DNA of 64,000 bases from Pseudomonas sp. URIL14HWK12:I12 (GCF_003097135.1 NZ_QEQL01000002.1:248001-312000); one strand, 5' to 3'; counted from the stretch's first letter, positions 22,389-32,682 are shown. The notes: generated by a model not told the origin, from the sequence alone. Translations and numbers: made by a program.

Positions 22389-22991
22389 ATGCGCACGGCG
22401 TGGGTGATGGTAGCGGTATTGGCACTGGGCGGCTGCATGAGCGTAAGCGACATGGGGCAGGTGGCCAAGGATCAACTCAGCGATGCGGGTGTGCTCGATC
22501 ACAGCCAGACCCGGCGCATCAACAATTTCCGGCTACAGCCCGACTCATTTATCTACATCGCCCAAGGCCCCTTCGCCCCACCCGGCAGCAATTACCCACG
22601 CCCCAACGTGGTGGCCGAGGAGGCCTTCACAGGTTTCGTCCAGTACTTCCCAATGGTGCGCCGCTCTGCCCAGCCCCTGGGCCTTGAACAGGCCCTTGCC
22701 GAAGCGCGTAGCTTCGGTGCCAACTACCTGCTCTACACACGTTTCGCCGCAGCTGACGATCGCATCGGCAACACGGATGAATGGCAAGACCAGGAGGCGG
22801 TCGATCGTCTCGGCGTGGACCACGGCGTCGTGCAGATGATGGTCATCGAGACCAATACCCGCTACCTGATCGATACGGCGACCATTCGCGCCCGGGGTGG
22901 TTTGCTGACGCTGTACAATCACAAGCCAGCCGATTTGCTCGGGCCGCCGATGGAGGATTACGCTCGTAGCCTTCTGGGTATCAGCCGATAG
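22389..22991 (+). CDS. DUF4823-type outer-envelope lipoprotein
   Basis: 200-aa lipoprotein. The signal peptide (residues 1-15) ends in the lipobox LGGC with C16 as the lipidated residue. The following MS does not give an inner-membrane retention Asp at +2, so outer-membrane sorting is likely. The mature part resembles DUF4823 proteins of Pseudomonas, function unknown. GGGAGGAAC precedes the ATG. DUF1285 follows 11 nt later in the same operon. Confidence 0.85.
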   Translation: MRTAWVMVAVLALGGCMSVSDMGQVAKDQLSDAGVLDHSQTRRINNFRLQPDSFIYIAQGPFAPPGSNYPRPNVVAEEAFTGFVQYFPMVRRSAQPLGLEQALAEARSFGANYLLYTRFAAADDRIGNTDEWQDQEAVDRLGVDHGVVQMMVIETNTRYLIDTATIRARGGLLTLYNHKPADLLGPPMEDYARSLLGISR

Positions 22992-23002
22992 AAGGAGGCA
23001 CC

Positions 23003-23566
23003 ATGAGCGGCCCGGCCAAGGCCAATGATTTGCTGGGGCAAATTCCCACCGCCGAGCGCGGGCTGCCTCCAGTGCATTTGTGGAATCCCGATTTCTGCGG
23101 CCAGATCGACATGCGTATTGCCCGGGATGGCACCTGGTATTACCTGGGCTCACCCATCGGTCGCAAGGCGATGGTGAGGCTGTTCTCCACCATTCTCAAG
23201 CGTGAAGGCGAGCAGTGGTACTTGGTTACGCCGGTCGAAAAGGTCGGTATCCAGGTCGAGGATGCACCCTTCGTTGCGATAGGGGTGGAGGTGATGGGCC
23301 AGGGGGAAGCGCAAACGCTGCGTTTTACCGACAATTGCGACAACGTCTTCGAGGCAGGCCCCGAACACCCGGTACGTGTCGAGACCGACCCCCTTACCGG
23401 TGAGCCATCACCCTATGTGCGGGTTCGGGGCGAGTTCGACGCGTTAATTCATCGCAATGTGTTCTATGAGCTGGTGGAGCTGGCAGTGCCCGGCCGCTCA
23501 AATGGCCTTGACTGCCTTGGCGTATGGAGCGGCGGTTGTTTCTTCGCGTTGGGCCCGGCCAGCTGA
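23003..23566 (+). CDS. DUF1285 family protein
   Basis: 187-aa cytoplasmic protein of the DUF1285 family (PA2955-like). The pattern PPVHLWNPDFCGQIDMRIARDGTWYYLGSPIGRKAMVRLF near residues 20-59 is the family core; its known structures show two small beta domains but no function. It has no signal peptide although its operon partner is a lipoprotein. GAAGGAGG is a strong ribosome binding site. Confidence 0.88.
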   Translation: MSGPAKANDLLGQIPTAERGLPPVHLWNPDFCGQIDMRIARDGTWYYLGSPIGRKAMVRLFSTILKREGEQWYLVTPVEKVGIQVEDAPFVAIGVEVMGQGEAQTLRFTDNCDNVFEAGPEHPVRVETDPLTGEPSPYVRVRGEFDALIHRNVFYELVELAVPGRSNGLDCLGVWSGGCFFALGPAS

Positions 23567-23586
23567 CGATAGCCGGGCCCCGTGCA

Positions 23587-23961
23587 TCACGGCTTGGCTA
23601 CGTGCCAGACGTTCTTGACGTTGTCGCCCGTGGTATCGCCCGCCTTGGTGTCCTTGGCCCAGGTGTACAGCGGTTTGCCCTTGTAGGCCCACTGCAGGCT
23701 GCCATCGCTGCGCTTGATGGTCGACCAATCGCCCTCGGGTTGGCTGCCGCTCTGGGCCTTCAACGGCGGCCAATTCGTTGCGCACTGGCCGTCGCACATC
23801 GACATGCCCTGCATATCGTTATCGAAGGTGTACAGCGTCATGCCCTGGGGGTCGGCCAGCACGTCACCTTTGTCGGTCTTTCCAACCGTGGCAGGTGCTG
23901 CCATGGCATGGGTGGCGGCCAGGGCAAGGGATAACAGCGCAATGCGAGACAATGATTTCAT
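23587..23961 (-). CDS. Small secreted protein of the COG4315 repeat family
   Basis: 124-aa exported protein. A Sec signal peptide (about residues 1-22, ending AMA) precedes two copies of the secreted-repeat motif: LADPQGMTLYTFDND ... CDGQCATNWPPL and GSLQWAYKGKPLYTWAKD. Such proteins are common in Pseudomonas envelopes and their function is unknown; two cysteines (C56 and C60 region, CDGQC) could form a disulfide or bind metal. It is convergent with DUF1285. Confidence 0.85.
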   Translation of the reverse strand: MKSLSRIALLSLALAATHAMAAPATVGKTDKGDVLADPQGMTLYTFDNDMQGMSMCDGQCATNWPPLKAQSGSQPEGDWSTIKRSDGSLQWAYKGKPLYTWAKDTKAGDTTGDNVKNVWHVAKP

Positions 23962-24077
23962 GGCAACTCCGTGTTTTTGTCGAGAAAGAGGCCGCGGCGT
24001 TCACCTGGCCACCTGTCAGACGCCTACCGGCGATGTTCATTCCAGGTCTGGTACGGTTCTGGTCTAGTTCTGATTCG

Positions 24078-25115
24078 TCAACCAGCAGCCAAGGGGGCAG
24101 CCAAAGGTAGCTGGCGTGCTGCCTCCATTGCCTGGCGGGCGCTGTCGAACCACTCCCACTCGCCCGTTTGAAGGTAGCTGTATTCGGCCAGCCCCGCGCT
24201 CGTTGACAACAAGGGTAGCTCGGCATCGGCATGGCCGAAGCGGGAAAACTGCTCGCGGATGCGATTCAGGCATTGGGCGGCCGCTCGCTCCCGCAAGCCC
24301 GGGAACAGGATGAAGAACTCGTCAGCCCCGTTGCTGCCGACCACATCGGCACCGCGGGTTTCAGCCAGCACGATATGCCCCAGCCGCCCGCTGATGGCCT
24401 GGGCTACCCAGTGGCCATGGCGCCGGTGCAGGTCAGCCAGGCCGTTGATGCTGATGATCGCCACCGTGGAGTGGCCGTTGCTGCGCCGGCACCGCTGGTG
24501 ATCCGCCGCCAACTCGCTCATCCACGGGTTGTAGGCCAATAGCCTGCTGTTGTCGCCGTAACTGTTGATGATGTCGAATGCCTTGCGGCGCTGGAACAAC
24601 TTCACGGCCAGAGCATGGCTGGTCCAGCCCACCGTGAGAGGGTAGATCACCAGCATCGGCAGGCTGGCGATCATCACCTCCAGGCTGGTGCGCCATCTCA
24701 CCTCCAGACCGATTAGCCCGCACATGGCCAGGGCACCGAGCGTCTTGGCAACGAGCCCGCGCAACAGGAAGCCGAATCCTGCGGCTGCCACGTTGTTCAT
24801 CGCGATCATCGAGAGAAGAAGCGCAGTTGGCAGAAGGTTGAAGCGCATTACCGCAACCCAGGCCCCCGCGAACAGCGAATCCAGCATCAGATTGCGCATC
24901 TCGGCACGGTAGGGGTGTTGCGAGCGCAGCGCCAACGACTGCGCTACCCATGGCCAGACAAAACCATTGATCAGCATGGCGCCCCATACCCATTCCGGGG
25001 GGCTGGTGCCCTGAATGACTACAGCGATGTAGACGAAGCTGAGCAAGCAACCCAGCGCGCGAGGCATGAAGACCCGCTTGGCGAAACTGATGCCTGCCTG
25101 GCGACTGTTATGCAT
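24078..25115 (-). CDS. MASE2-GGDEF membrane protein with degenerate cyclase domain
   Basis: 345-aa protein with an N-terminal MASE2 membrane sensor (several hydrophobic segments over residues 20-165) and a C-terminal GGDEF-like domain. Active diguanylate cyclases need an Asp in the DxDxFK segment, ND...GD around GH, and RxGGDEF. Here these read ISINGLADL, RRHGHWVA and GSNGADEF, so the first metal Asp and the second Gly of the signature are lost. It is therefore probably not a working cyclase; it could bind GTP or act as a regulatory partner. The residues after the signature are also fewer than usual. Confidence 0.82.
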   Translation of the reverse strand: MHNSRQAGISFAKRVFMPRALGCLLSFVYIAVVIQGTSPPEWVWGAMLINGFVWPWVAQSLALRSQHPYRAEMRNLMLDSLFAGAWVAVMRFNLLPTALLLSMIAMNNVAAAGFGFLLRGLVAKTLGALAMCGLIGLEVRWRTSLEVMIASLPMLVIYPLTVGWTSHALAVKLFQRRKAFDIINSYGDNSRLLAYNPWMSELAADHQRCRRSNGHSTVAIISINGLADLHRRHGHWVAQAISGRLGHIVLAETRGADVVGSNGADEFFILFPGLRERAAAQCLNRIREQFSRFGHADAELPLLSTSAGLAEYSYLQTGEWEWFDSARQAMEAARQLPLAAPLAAG

Positions 25116-25329
25116 TGTGATCTACCACAAAAACGGGTTCAGGCTGCGCTGCGGGGTAACTGGCCGCACGTACGGGCGCAGGCTCATGCCTCTTGAGCAG
25201 GCTCTGAAGCGAAGCCTTGCGAGCGGTTGAGTAGGAACGGTTTGCTCGAACAACTGTGGAACGCCCTCGCCAGTTTGGCAAGTTCGCACAGCAAAAAGAC
25301 AACAGGAGGACAAACAGGAGGAAGGAAGA
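25116..25329. other. Spacer between the MASE2 gene and tRNA-Asn, no gene seen
   Basis: 214 nt without a convincing frame. It holds a short direct repeat, AACAGGAGGA and AACAGGAGGAAG around 25301-25322. These look like ribosome binding sites but no start codon follows in a plausible frame. Confidence 0.5.
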
Positions 25330-25405
25330 TGGCTCCGCGACCTGGACTCGAACCAGGGACCCAATGATTAACAGTCATTTGCTCTACCGACTGAGCTATC
25401 GCGGA
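25330..25405 (-). tRNA. tRNA-Asn (anticodon GTT)
   Basis: 76 nt including an encoded CCA. The acceptor stem TCCGCGA pairs with TCGCGGA; D arm AGCTCAGTCGGTAGAGC, anticodon loop with GTT within GACTGTTAATC, and T arm GGTTCGAGTCC are all intact. It stands alone between the MASE2 gene and the aminotransferase. Confidence 0.97.
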
Positions 25406-25471
25406 ACAACGGTGGCTATCTTACTGATTGGCAAGGGGAAGTCAACCGCACTCCCCCTCGCCACGCCCCAC

Positions 25472-26659
25472 TTACAGAACCTTGGCGATGGCCTGGGTGA
25501 CGGCATCAATGTTGCGGTTGTTCAGCGCGGCAACGCAGATACGGCCGGTGTCGAGCGCGTAGATGCCGAACTCGCTGCGCAGGCGCTGGGCCTGGGCGGC
25601 GTTCAAGCCGGAATAGGAGAACATACCGGCCTGGCGCGCAACGAAACTGAAGTCGCCATGAGCGGCCAGGCGCTCCACCAATGCCGCACGCATGCCCCGA
25701 ATGCGCTGGCGCATCTCGCCCAGCTCCTGCTCCCACAGGGCGCGCAACTCGGGAGAATTGAGCACGCTCGCAACGATGGTGGCACCGTGGGTAGGTGGGT
25801 TGGAATAGTTGGTGCGAATCACTCGCTTGACCTGGCTGAGCACCCGGCCCGCGGCCTCACGGGATTCGGTGACGATCGACAGTGCACCTACGCGCTCGCC
25901 ATACAGCGAGAACGATTTGGAGAAAGAGCTGGAAACGAAAAACTCCAGGCCCGAATCGGCGAACAGGCGCAGGGCTGCGGCGTCTTCGTAGATACCTTCG
26001 CCGAACCCCTGATAGGCCATGTCGAGAAACGGGATGTGCCCTTTGGCCTTGATGACCTGCAGCACGGCTTCCCAGTCTGCAGGCGAAAGGTCGACCCCGG
26101 TGGGGTTATGGCAGCAGGCGTGCAGCACGATGATCGAGCCGGCCGGCAGAGCCTGGAGGTCTTCGAGCATGCCCGAGCGGTTCACGTCATGGCTGGCCGC
26201 ATCGTAGTAGCGGTATTCGCGCACCGGGAAACCTGCGCTTTCGAACAGTGCACGGTGGTTTTCCCAGCTTGGGTCGCTGATGGCTACCACGGCGTCGGGG
26301 CTCAGGCGCTTGAGGAAGTCTGCCCCGGTCTTGAGTGCCCCGGTCCCGCCCACTGCCTGGGTGGTGACCACGCGGCCTTCGGCCAGCAGCGGGGAGCCAG
26401 CGCCGAACAGCAGCTTCTGCACCGCCTGGTCATAGGCTGGGATGCCATCGATCGGCAGGTAGCCACGAGCGGCCTGTTGCGCCACACGTGCCTGCTCGGC
26501 CTGGCTCACGGCGCGCAGCAGGGGGATCTTCCCCTCTTCATTGCAGTATACGCCCACGCCGAGATTGACCTTGTCGGTGCGGGTATCGGCGTTGAATGCT
26601 TCGTTAAGGCCCAGAATAGGATCGCGGGGTGCCAATTCGACAGCGGAAAACAGGCTCAT
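25472..26659 (-). CDS. Aromatic/aspartate aminotransferase
   Basis: 395-aa class I PLP aminotransferase of the AspC/TyrB group, transferring amino groups between aromatic amino acids or aspartate and 2-oxoglutarate. The PLP lysine is in SSSFSKSFSLYGERVG; the substrate-binding Arg region and CCHNPTGVDLS are present. The ATG at 26659 gives MSLFSAVELAPRDPILGL as in the family. It is divergent from uvrB, the same neighbourhood as PA3139-PA3138 in P. aeruginosa. Choice between TyrB and AspC preference cannot be read from the sequence alone. Confidence 0.92.
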   Translation of the reverse strand: MSLFSAVELAPRDPILGLNEAFNADTRTDKVNLGVGVYCNEEGKIPLLRAVSQAEQARVAQQAARGYLPIDGIPAYDQAVQKLLFGAGSPLLAEGRVVTTQAVGGTGALKTGADFLKRLSPDAVVAISDPSWENHRALFESAGFPVREYRYYDAASHDVNRSGMLEDLQALPAGSIIVLHACCHNPTGVDLSPADWEAVLQVIKAKGHIPFLDMAYQGFGEGIYEDAAALRLFADSGLEFFVSSSFSKSFSLYGERVGALSIVTESREAAGRVLSQVKRVIRTNYSNPPTHGATIVASVLNSPELRALWEQELGEMRQRIRGMRAALVERLAAHGDFSFVARQAGMFSYSGLNAAQAQRLRSEFGIYALDTGRICVAALNNRNIDAVTQAIAKVL

Positions 26660-26849
26660 TTGAGTGACCGTGGCTCGTGTGGGTAAACAGGTGCGCAGCG
26701 CGCGCGAACGGTGCAAGAGTATAGAGTGGGGCAGGGGGGTGCGCGACCGGTAGCACTTGGTTTTACCAGGTTTTTTTCACCAGCCCGGCGCGTAGGGCGA
26801 AAGTCCATGAAGCAGTTGGGCGGTTGACGCTGTCCATTGTGGGTGAGTA

Positions 26850-26865
26850 CTGTTCATGGATACAG
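26850..26865. promoter_or_regulatory. LexA (SOS) box upstream of uvrB
   Basis: CTGTTCATGGATACAG fits CTG-N10-CAG exactly. It lies 42-57 nt before the uvrB ATG and overlaps the likely -10 of a promoter whose -35 is TTGACG at 26824-26829, so bound LexA would block transcription until DNA damage. Confidence 0.85.
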
Positions 26866-26906
26866 TTTTTAAACCGTGCCGCCCCTGGGGCGCCGACGAG
26901 GTCTTG

Positions 26907-28916
26907 ATGTCGAAATTCGAGCTGGTTACGCAATACAAGCCCGCAGGTGATCAGCCCGAGGCCATCCGCCAGCTGGTCGAAGGCATCGATGCAGGCCTTG
27001 CCCACCAGACGCTGCTGGGCGTCACCGGCTCCGGCAAGACTTTCAGCGTGGCCAACGTCATTGCCCAGGTGCAGCGCCCCACCCTGGTGCTGGCGCCGAA
27101 CAAGACCCTCGCCGCGCAGCTGTATGGCGAATTCAAGGCGTTTTTCCCCAACAATTCGGTCGAGTACTTCGTTTCCTACTACGACTACTACCAGCCCGAG
27201 GCGTACGTGCCGTCATCGGACACCTTCATCGAGAAGGATGCCTCGATCAACGACCACATCGAGCAAATGCGCCTGTCGGCCACCAAGGCACTGCTTGAGC
27301 GGCCCGACACCATCATCGTGACGACCGTGTCGTGCATCTACGGCCTGGGCAGCCCGGAAACCTACCTGCGCATGGTGCTGCATGTCGACCGTGGCGACCG
27401 CATGGACCAGCGTGAGCTGCTGCGGCGCTTGGCCGAGCTGCAGTACACCCGCAACGAAATGGACTTCGCTCGTGCCACGTTCCGGGTGCGCGGCGACGTG
27501 GTCGATATCTTCCCGGCAGAGTCCGACCTCGAAGCCATTCGCATCGAGCTGTTCGACGACGAGGTGGAAACCATCTCCGCCTTCGACCCACTGACGGGCG
27601 AGGTGATCCGCCGGCTGCCGCGTTTCACCTTCTACCCGAAGAGCCACTATGTCACCCCACGCGAAACGCTGCTGGGGGCGGTGGAAAACATCAAGGTCGA
27701 GCTGCAGGAACGGCTCGAGTACCTGCGCGGTGCCAACAAGTTGGTGGAAGCCCAGCGCCTTGAGCAACGCACCCGCTTCGACCTGGAGATGATGCTGGAG
27801 CTGGGCTACTGCAACGGCATCGAGAACTATTCCCGCTACCTCTCAGGTCGCCCGGCAGGTGCGCCGCCACCCACGCTGTACGACTACCTGCCGGCCGATG
27901 CGCTGCTGGTCATCGACGAATCGCACGTCAGCGTGCCGCAAGTCGGTGCAATGTATAAAGGCGACCGGTCGCGCAAAGAGACCTTGGTGGAGTACGGGTT
28001 TCGCTTGCCTTCGGCGCTGGATAACCGGCCCATGCGTTTCGAGGAATGGGAATCGGCTTGCCCGCAAACCATCTTCGTGTCGGCTACGCCCGGGCCCTAT
28101 GAGGCCGACCACGCCGGCCGCATTGTCGAGCAGGTGGTGCGCCCCACCGGGTTGGTCGACCCGCAGATCGAAGTGCGCCCCGCCAGCACCCAGGTCGACG
28201 ACCTGCTCTCGCAGATCCGCCAGCGCGTGGCGCTGGACCAGCGTGTGCTGGTCACCACGCTCACCAAGCGGATGTCCGAAGACCTTACCGACTACCTGGC
28301 CGACCATGACGTGCGGGTTCGCTACTTGCACTCTGACATCGACACCGTCGAGCGTGTGGAAATCATTCGCGACCTGCGCCTGGGCACCTTCGACGTGCTT
28401 GTGGGGATCAACCTGCTGCGTGAAGGCCTCGACATGCCGGAGGTGTCGCTGGTCGCTATTCTGGACGCCGACAAGGAAGGCTTCCTGCGTTCGGAGCGCT
28501 CACTGATTCAAACCATTGGCCGTGCGGCGCGTAACCTGCACGGAAAGGCGATCCTCTACGCCGACAACATGACCGGCTCCATGGAGCGCGCGATCAACGA
28601 AACCGAACGGCGTCGAGAAAAGCAGCTGGCGTTCAACCAGGCTCACGGCATCGTGCCCAAGGGCGTGGTGCGGGACATCGCCGACATACTCGAAGGCGCC
28701 AACGTGCCGGGCGGGCGTAGCAAAAAGCGCAAGGCCGCTGCCAAGGCCGAGCAGGCCGCCACGCAAACCCAGCTGCGCACGCCGGAGGAGGTTGCCAAGC
28801 GTATCGGCGTACTCGAGGAACAGATGCTCCGCCAGGCTCGGGAACTGGAATTCGAAGCGGCGGCCAACACCCGTGACGAGATCGCCAAGTTGCGTGAGCG
28901 ACTGATGGCAGGGTGA
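26907..28916 (+). CDS. uvrB: Excinuclease ABC subunit B
   Basis: 669-aa damage-verification helicase of nucleotide excision repair; it takes DNA from UvrA2 and recruits UvrC. Walker [10 protein letters not shown] is near residue 39, the beta-hairpin [12 protein letters not shown] near residue 92, then DEAD-like IDESHVS, helicase motif [12 protein letters not shown] and a C-terminal UVR coiled coil ([24 protein letters not shown]). The ATG at 26907 gives [23 protein letters not shown] control is indicated by the LexA box just upstream. Confidence 0.98.
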   Translation: MSKFELVTQYKPAGDQPEAIRQLVEGIDAGLAHQTLLGVTGSGKTFSVANVIAQVQRPTLVLAPNKTLAAQLYGEFKAFFPNNSVEYFVSYYDYYQPEAYVPSSDTFIEKDASINDHIEQMRLSATKALLERPDTIIVTTVSCIYGLGSPETYLRMVLHVDRGDRMDQRELLRRLAELQYTRNEMDFARATFRVRGDVVDIFPAESDLEAIRIELFDDEVETISAFDPLTGEVIRRLPRFTFYPKSHYVTPRETLLGAVENIKVELQERLEYLRGANKLVEAQRLEQRTRFDLEMMLELGYCNGIENYSRYLSGRPAGAPPPTLYDYLPADALLVIDESHVSVPQVGAMYKGDRSRKETLVEYGFRLPSALDNRPMRFEEWESACPQTIFVSATPGPYEADHAGRIVEQVVRPTGLVDPQIEVRPASTQVDDLLSQIRQRVALDQRVLVTTLTKRMSEDLTDYLADHDVRVRYLHSDIDTVERVEIIRDLRLGTFDVLVGINLLREGLDMPEVSLVAILDADKEGFLRSERSLIQTIGRAARNLHGKAILYADNMTGSMERAINETERRREKQLAFNQAHGIVPKGVVRDIADILEGANVPGGRSKKRKAAAKAEQAATQTQLRTPEEVAKRIGVLEEQMLRQARELEFEAAANTRDEIAKLRERLMAG

Positions 28917-29029
28917 AGCGGTGGTGGCCCGCCAGGGAGTAGTTTGGCTAGAATCCCAGGTTTGCGTCGGGGCTGTTGTAGCAGGCCTCGCTCGAGCTTC
29001 GCGCCATCACCTTGCTTTCCGAGATCGCC

Positions 29030-30508
29030 ATGACCACTGTTCGCACCCGCATCGCGCCATCGCCTACCGGCGACCCCCACGTTGGCACGGCCTACATCGC
29101 CCTGTTCAACTACTGCTTCGCCAAACAGCATGGCGGCGAATTCATCCTGCGTATCGAAGACACTGACCAACTGCGTTCTACGCGTGAATCCGAACAACAG
29201 ATCTTCGATGCCTTGCGTTGGCTGGGTATCGAGTGGAACGAAGGCCCGGATGTCGGTGGCCCCCATGGCCCGTACCGCCAGAGCGAGCGCAGCGAGATCT
29301 ACAAGCGTTACACCCAGCAACTGGTCGACGCAGGCCATGCCTTCCCATGCTTTTGTACCGCAGAAGAGCTCGACCAGATGCGCGCCGAGCAAATGGCCCG
29401 GGGCGAAACCCCACGCTATGACGGCCGTGCGCTACTGCTCAGCCCCGAAGAGGTGCAGCGCCGGCTGGCCGCAGGGGAGCCGCACGTCATTCGTATGAAG
29501 GTGCCCAGCGAAGGCGTGTGTGTCGTGCCTGACATGCTGCGAGGCGACGTGGAAATTCCGTGGGACCGCATGGACATGCAGGTGCTGATGAAGGCCGATG
29601 GCCTGCCCACCTACTTCCTGGCCAACGTGGTCGACGATCACCTGATGGGCATCACCCACGTGTTGCGTGGCGAGGAATGGCTGCCATCGGCGCCCAAACT
29701 GATCAAGCTCTACGAATACTTCGGCTGGGAGCAGCCCAAGCTCTGCTACATGCCGCTGCTGCGCAACCCTGACAAGAGCAAGCTCTCCAAGCGCAAGAAC
29801 CCGACGTCGGTGACTTTCTACGAGCGCATGGGGTTCCTGCCCGAGGCCATGCTCAACTACCTAGGTCGCATGGGATGGTCGATGCCCGATGAGCGCGAAA
29901 AGTTCTCGCTCGATGAGATGGTCGAGCACTTCGACCTGTCGCGCATCTCCCTGGGTGGCCCGATCTTCGACATCGAAAAGCTGTCATGGCTCAACGGCCA
30001 GTGGCTGCGTGAGTTGCCGGTGGAGCAATTTGCCGCGCGTGCCCGGGAGTGGGCGTTCAACAGCGACTACCTCATGCGCATTGCGCCGCACGTTCAAGGC
30101 CGTGTCGAAACCTTCTCGCAGATAGCACCGCTGGCGGGCTTTTTCTTCGAAGGGGGCGTGTCGCCCGATGCGGGCCTGTTCGCCCACAAGAAGCTGTCGC
30201 CGGACCAAGTGCGGCAGCTGATGCAGTTGATCCTGTGGAAGCTGGAGAGCCTGCGCCAGTGGGAAAAAGACCGCATCACCGAATGCATCCAGCAGGTGGC
30301 CGAGGCGTTGGGCCTGAAGCTGCGAGATGCCATGCCGCTGATGTTCGCGGCCATCACCGGCCAGGCCAGTTCCGTGTCGGTGCTCGATGCAATGGAAATC
30401 CTCGGGCCCGACCTCACGCGCTTCCGCCTGCGCCAGGCACTGGACCTGCTGGGGGGGGTATCGAAGAAGGAAAACAAGGAGTGGGAGAAGCTGTTCAACG
30501 GGCTGTAA
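29030..30508 (+). CDS. gltX: Glutamyl-tRNA synthetase
   Basis: 492-aa class I synthetase that charges tRNA-Glu. The HIGH-equivalent motif is [16 protein letters not shown] near residue 10 and the KMSKS-equivalent is KLSKRKNP near residue 250. The C-terminal anticodon-binding domain is full length. It lies only about 300 nt upstream of two tRNA-Glu genes, so enzyme and substrate RNA are neighbours. A -10-like TAGAAT lies about 80 nt upstream. Confidence 0.98.
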   Translation: MTTVRTRIAPSPTGDPHVGTAYIALFNYCFAKQHGGEFILRIEDTDQLRSTRESEQQIFDALRWLGIEWNEGPDVGGPHGPYRQSERSEIYKRYTQQLVDAGHAFPCFCTAEELDQMRAEQMARGETPRYDGRALLLSPEEVQRRLAAGEPHVIRMKVPSEGVCVVPDMLRGDVEIPWDRMDMQVLMKADGLPTYFLANVVDDHLMGITHVLRGEEWLPSAPKLIKLYEYFGWEQPKLCYMPLLRNPDKSKLSKRKNPTSVTFYERMGFLPEAMLNYLGRMGWSMPDEREKFSLDEMVEHFDLSRISLGGPIFDIEKLSWLNGQWLRELPVEQFAARAREWAFNSDYLMRIAPHVQGRVETFSQIAPLAGFFFEGGVSPDAGLFAHKKLSPDQVRQLMQLILWKLESLRQWEKDRITECIQQVAEALGLKLRDAMPLMFAAITGQASSVSVLDAMEILGPDLTRFRLRQALDLLGGVSKKENKEWEKLFNGL

Positions 30509-30606
30509 CCGGCCGGCTGTCGCTTTTCACGGGTGGCCGCAGCGCGCGCCACCCCTAAGCCCTTGAAAGGCTTTGGAAAAATTTTCGGCTTTTTTTGAAA
30601 ATTCGT

Positions 30607-30635
30607 TTGACAGGGTAGGGGGCGGCCCTTAATAT
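30607..30635 (+). promoter_or_regulatory. Strong stable-RNA promoter of the tRNA-Ala/tRNA-Glu cluster
   Basis: Consensus TTGACA (30607-30612), 17 nt, TAATAT (30630-30635), followed by the GC-rich discriminator GCGCCCCG. Such a discriminator is the mark of promoters switched off by ppGpp during starvation. Confidence 0.85.
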
Positions 30636-30682
30636 GCGCCCCGTCCACGACAAGGCGCCAAATCAAACGGTGCCACGCTAGT

Positions 30683-30758
<76 letters not shown>

Positions 30759-30834
30759 AATTTCACAGGTTGCAGTCGGTTGTTTTGACTTCAACGGGAT
30801 CAGCAGCCAAGCTGGTCAGTGTGGTAGAAGGTTC

Positions 30835-30910
30835 GTCCCCTTCGTCTAGTGGCCTAGGACACCGCCCTTTCACGGCGGTAACAGGGGTTCGAGTCCCCTA
30901 GGGGACGCCA
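30835..30910 (+). tRNA. tRNA-Glu (anticodon TTC), copy 1
   Basis: 76 nt with encoded CCA. Acceptor GTCCCCT/AGGGGAC, anticodon loop CTTTCAC closed by CCGCC/GGCGG, T arm GGGGTTCGAGTCCCC. Identical to the copy at 31072. Confidence 0.97.
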
Positions 30911-30953
30911 AATCGCATCGGCAACTGCCGTGCGCGCCGCCAGGCGTAAAATT

Positions 30954-31029
<76 letters not shown>

Positions 31030-31071
31030 ATTTGCCAGGGCCTGCTGCGGCGGGCCTGCTCGAAGGTTTGC

Positions 31072-31147
31072 GTCCCCTTCGTCTAGTGGCCTAGGACACC
31101 GCCCTTTCACGGCGGTAACAGGGGTTCGAGTCCCCTAGGGGACGCCA
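31072..31147 (+). tRNA. tRNA-Glu (anticodon TTC), copy 2
   Basis: Exact copy of the tRNA at 30835-30910, 237 nt downstream. Last gene of the cluster, followed by a terminator at 31172. Confidence 0.97.
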
Positions 31148-31171
31148 CTGTTTACCCGGTCTCCGGGAATC

Positions 31172-31208
31172 AAGGCTCATTCGAATATTGAATGGGCCTT
31201 TTGTTTTT
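31172..31208 (+). terminator. Terminator of the tRNA cluster
   Basis: AAGGCTCATTC and GAATGGGCCTT pair around a short AATATT loop, followed by TTGTTTTT. Confidence 0.75.
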
Positions 31209-31251
31209 CCGGCCTGAAAATGTTCCGACAGTCATCCTGCCTGGAGGCTAC

Positions 31252-31689
31252 ATGAACTGGGACGCACCTGAGCCGTTCACCTTGCCCCTGAGCGTCGGCC
31301 CCGAAGACATCGACGGGCTCGGCCACGCCAATAACGCTGTGTACGTCACCTGGCTCGAGCGGTGCGCATGGCGCCACTCACAACGTCTGGGCCTCGATCT
31401 CGCCGAATACCGCCGGTTGGACCGGGCCATGGCAGTGGTGCGCCATGAAATCGACTACCTGGCTAGCGCCTATGAGGGCGAGCAGTTGCTGATGGGCACT
31501 TGGATCGTCGACTGGGACGAAAAACTGCGCATGAACCGCCGCTTCCAGCTCTTGCGCCCGACCGATGGCACTACGTTGCTGCGTGCTCAGACCACCTTCG
31601 TGTGCATCGAGTTGTCCACCGGCAAACCCAAGCGCATGCCGCCCGAATTCATCGAAGGCTATGGCGCCGCCATTGCCCCGCAAGGCTGA
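31252..31689 (+). CDS. Hotdog-fold acyl-CoA thioesterase
   Basis: 145-aa 4-hydroxybenzoyl-CoA thioesterase-like protein. The catalytic region [18 protein letters not shown] (residues 22-39) carries the Asp-type hotdog signature, and the rest follows the YbgC/FadM pattern. The substrate acyl group is unknown. The ATG at 31252 has GGAGG 7-12 nt upstream; the longer frame starts inside the tRNA terminator. dusC follows after 4 nt, so they are co-transcribed. Confidence 0.88.
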   Translation: MNWDAPEPFTLPLSVGPEDIDGLGHANNAVYVTWLERCAWRHSQRLGLDLAEYRRLDRAMAVVRHEIDYLASAYEGEQLLMGTWIVDWDEKLRMNRRFQLLRPTDGTTLLRAQTTFVCIELSTGKPKRMPPEFIEGYGAAIAPQG

Positions 31690-31693
31690 GCTC

Positions 31694-32677
31694 ATGCAGA
31701 TCGCGCTAGCCCCGATGGAGGGCCTGGTAGACGACATCCTGCGGGATGTACTTACCCGTGTGGGCGGCGTTGACTGGTGCGTGACCGAGTTTGTGCGCGT
31801 GTCGGACCGGGCGTTGCCAGCGTCCGCTTTTCACAAGCTGGCACCTGAGCTCGCCCGTGGCAGCCAGACACGCGCCGGCACGCCGTTGCGCGTTCAGCTT
31901 CTTGGGTCGGAGCCGCTGCTGCTCGGCGAGAGCGCGGCGGTGGCAGCCGAGCTGGGCGCACCGGTCATCGACCTCAACTTCGGTTGCCCGGCCAAGACGG
32001 TCAATCGTTCTCGTGGCGGGGCGGTGCTGCTCAATGAGCCGGAGCTGCTCTACAGCATCGTCAATGCCGTGCGCCGGCATACCCCTTCGCACATTCCGGT
32101 AACGGCCAAGATGCGCCTGGGCTATGCCAGCCCTCACGGTGCGCTGGACTGCGCAAGGGCGCTGGTAGAGGGCGGCGCCGAGCAGCTGGTAGTGCACGCC
32201 CGCACCAAGCTCGACGGCTACAAGCCGCCGGCGCATTGGGAATGGGTGGCCAAGGTGCAGGATGCGGTAGCGGTGCCGGTCTATGCCAACGGTGAAATCT
32301 GGTCAGTGGATGACTGGCGGCGTTGTCGTGAAGTCTGCGGCGCCCGTGACGTCATGCTGGGCCGTGGCCTGGTTTCGCGGCCTGACCTGGCCCGGCAGAT
32401 CGCTGCCGCCGAACGCGGTGAGGCCTTCGAGCCAATGACGTGGGCCGAGCTGCTGCCGCTGCTTCACTGCTTCTGGGCTCAGGCCCTGAACAAGCTATCG
32501 CCCCGTTACGCCCCAGGCCGTATCAAGCAGTGGCTGGCCATGCTGATCCGCAGCTATCCCGAGGCAGTGGTGTTGTTCGATGCGCTGCGCCGTGAAACCG
32601 ACTGCGATCGCATCGGTAGGTTGCTCGGCGTGCAGCCGACGAACGGTCTTGAAACCGCCGAGGCCATCTCCATTTAG
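31694..32677 (+). CDS. dusC: tRNA-dihydrouridine(16) synthase DusC
   Basis: 327-aa flavoenzyme that reduces uridine 16 in the D loop of tRNA. It has a TIM barrel binding FMN, the catalytic Cys in [16 protein letters not shown] near residue 98, and [16 protein letters not shown], which places it with DusC rather than DusA/B. The C-terminal helical domain binds tRNA. The last 30 bases also hold the heat-shock promoter of ibpA. It lies just downstream of four tRNA genes. Confidence 0.92.
   Translation: MQIALAPMEGLVDDILRDVLTRVGGVDWCVTEFVRVSDRALPASAFHKLAPELARGSQTRAGTPLRVQLLGSEPLLLGESAAVAAELGAPVIDLNFGCPAKTVNRSRGGAVLLNEPELLYSIVNAVRRHTPSHIPVTAKMRLGYASPHGALDCARALVEGGAEQLVVHARTKLDGYKPPAHWEWVAKVQDAVAVPVYANGEIWSVDDWRRCREVCGARDVMLGRGLVSRPDLARQIAAAERGEAFEPMTWAELLPLLHCFWAQALNKLSPRYAPGRIKQWLAMLIRSYPEAVVLFDALRRETDCDRIGRLLGVQPTNGLETAEAISI
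32648..32675 (+). promoter_or_regulatory. Sigma-32 promoter of ibpA inside the dusC 3' end
   Basis: CTTGAAA (32648-32654), 13 nt, CTCCATTT (32668-32675), close to the sigma-32 consensus CTTGAAA-N13-15-CCCCATNT. The box lies within the last codons of dusC. Transcription would start near 32682, right at the first hairpin of the ibpA leader. Confidence 0.8.
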
Positions 32678-32682
32678 TCGAG

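Noticed and set aside
25256..26686. 476-aa open frame over tRNA-Asn and antisense to the aminotransferase
   Set aside because: It includes a tRNA gene and is the codon shadow of a well-supported PLP enzyme.
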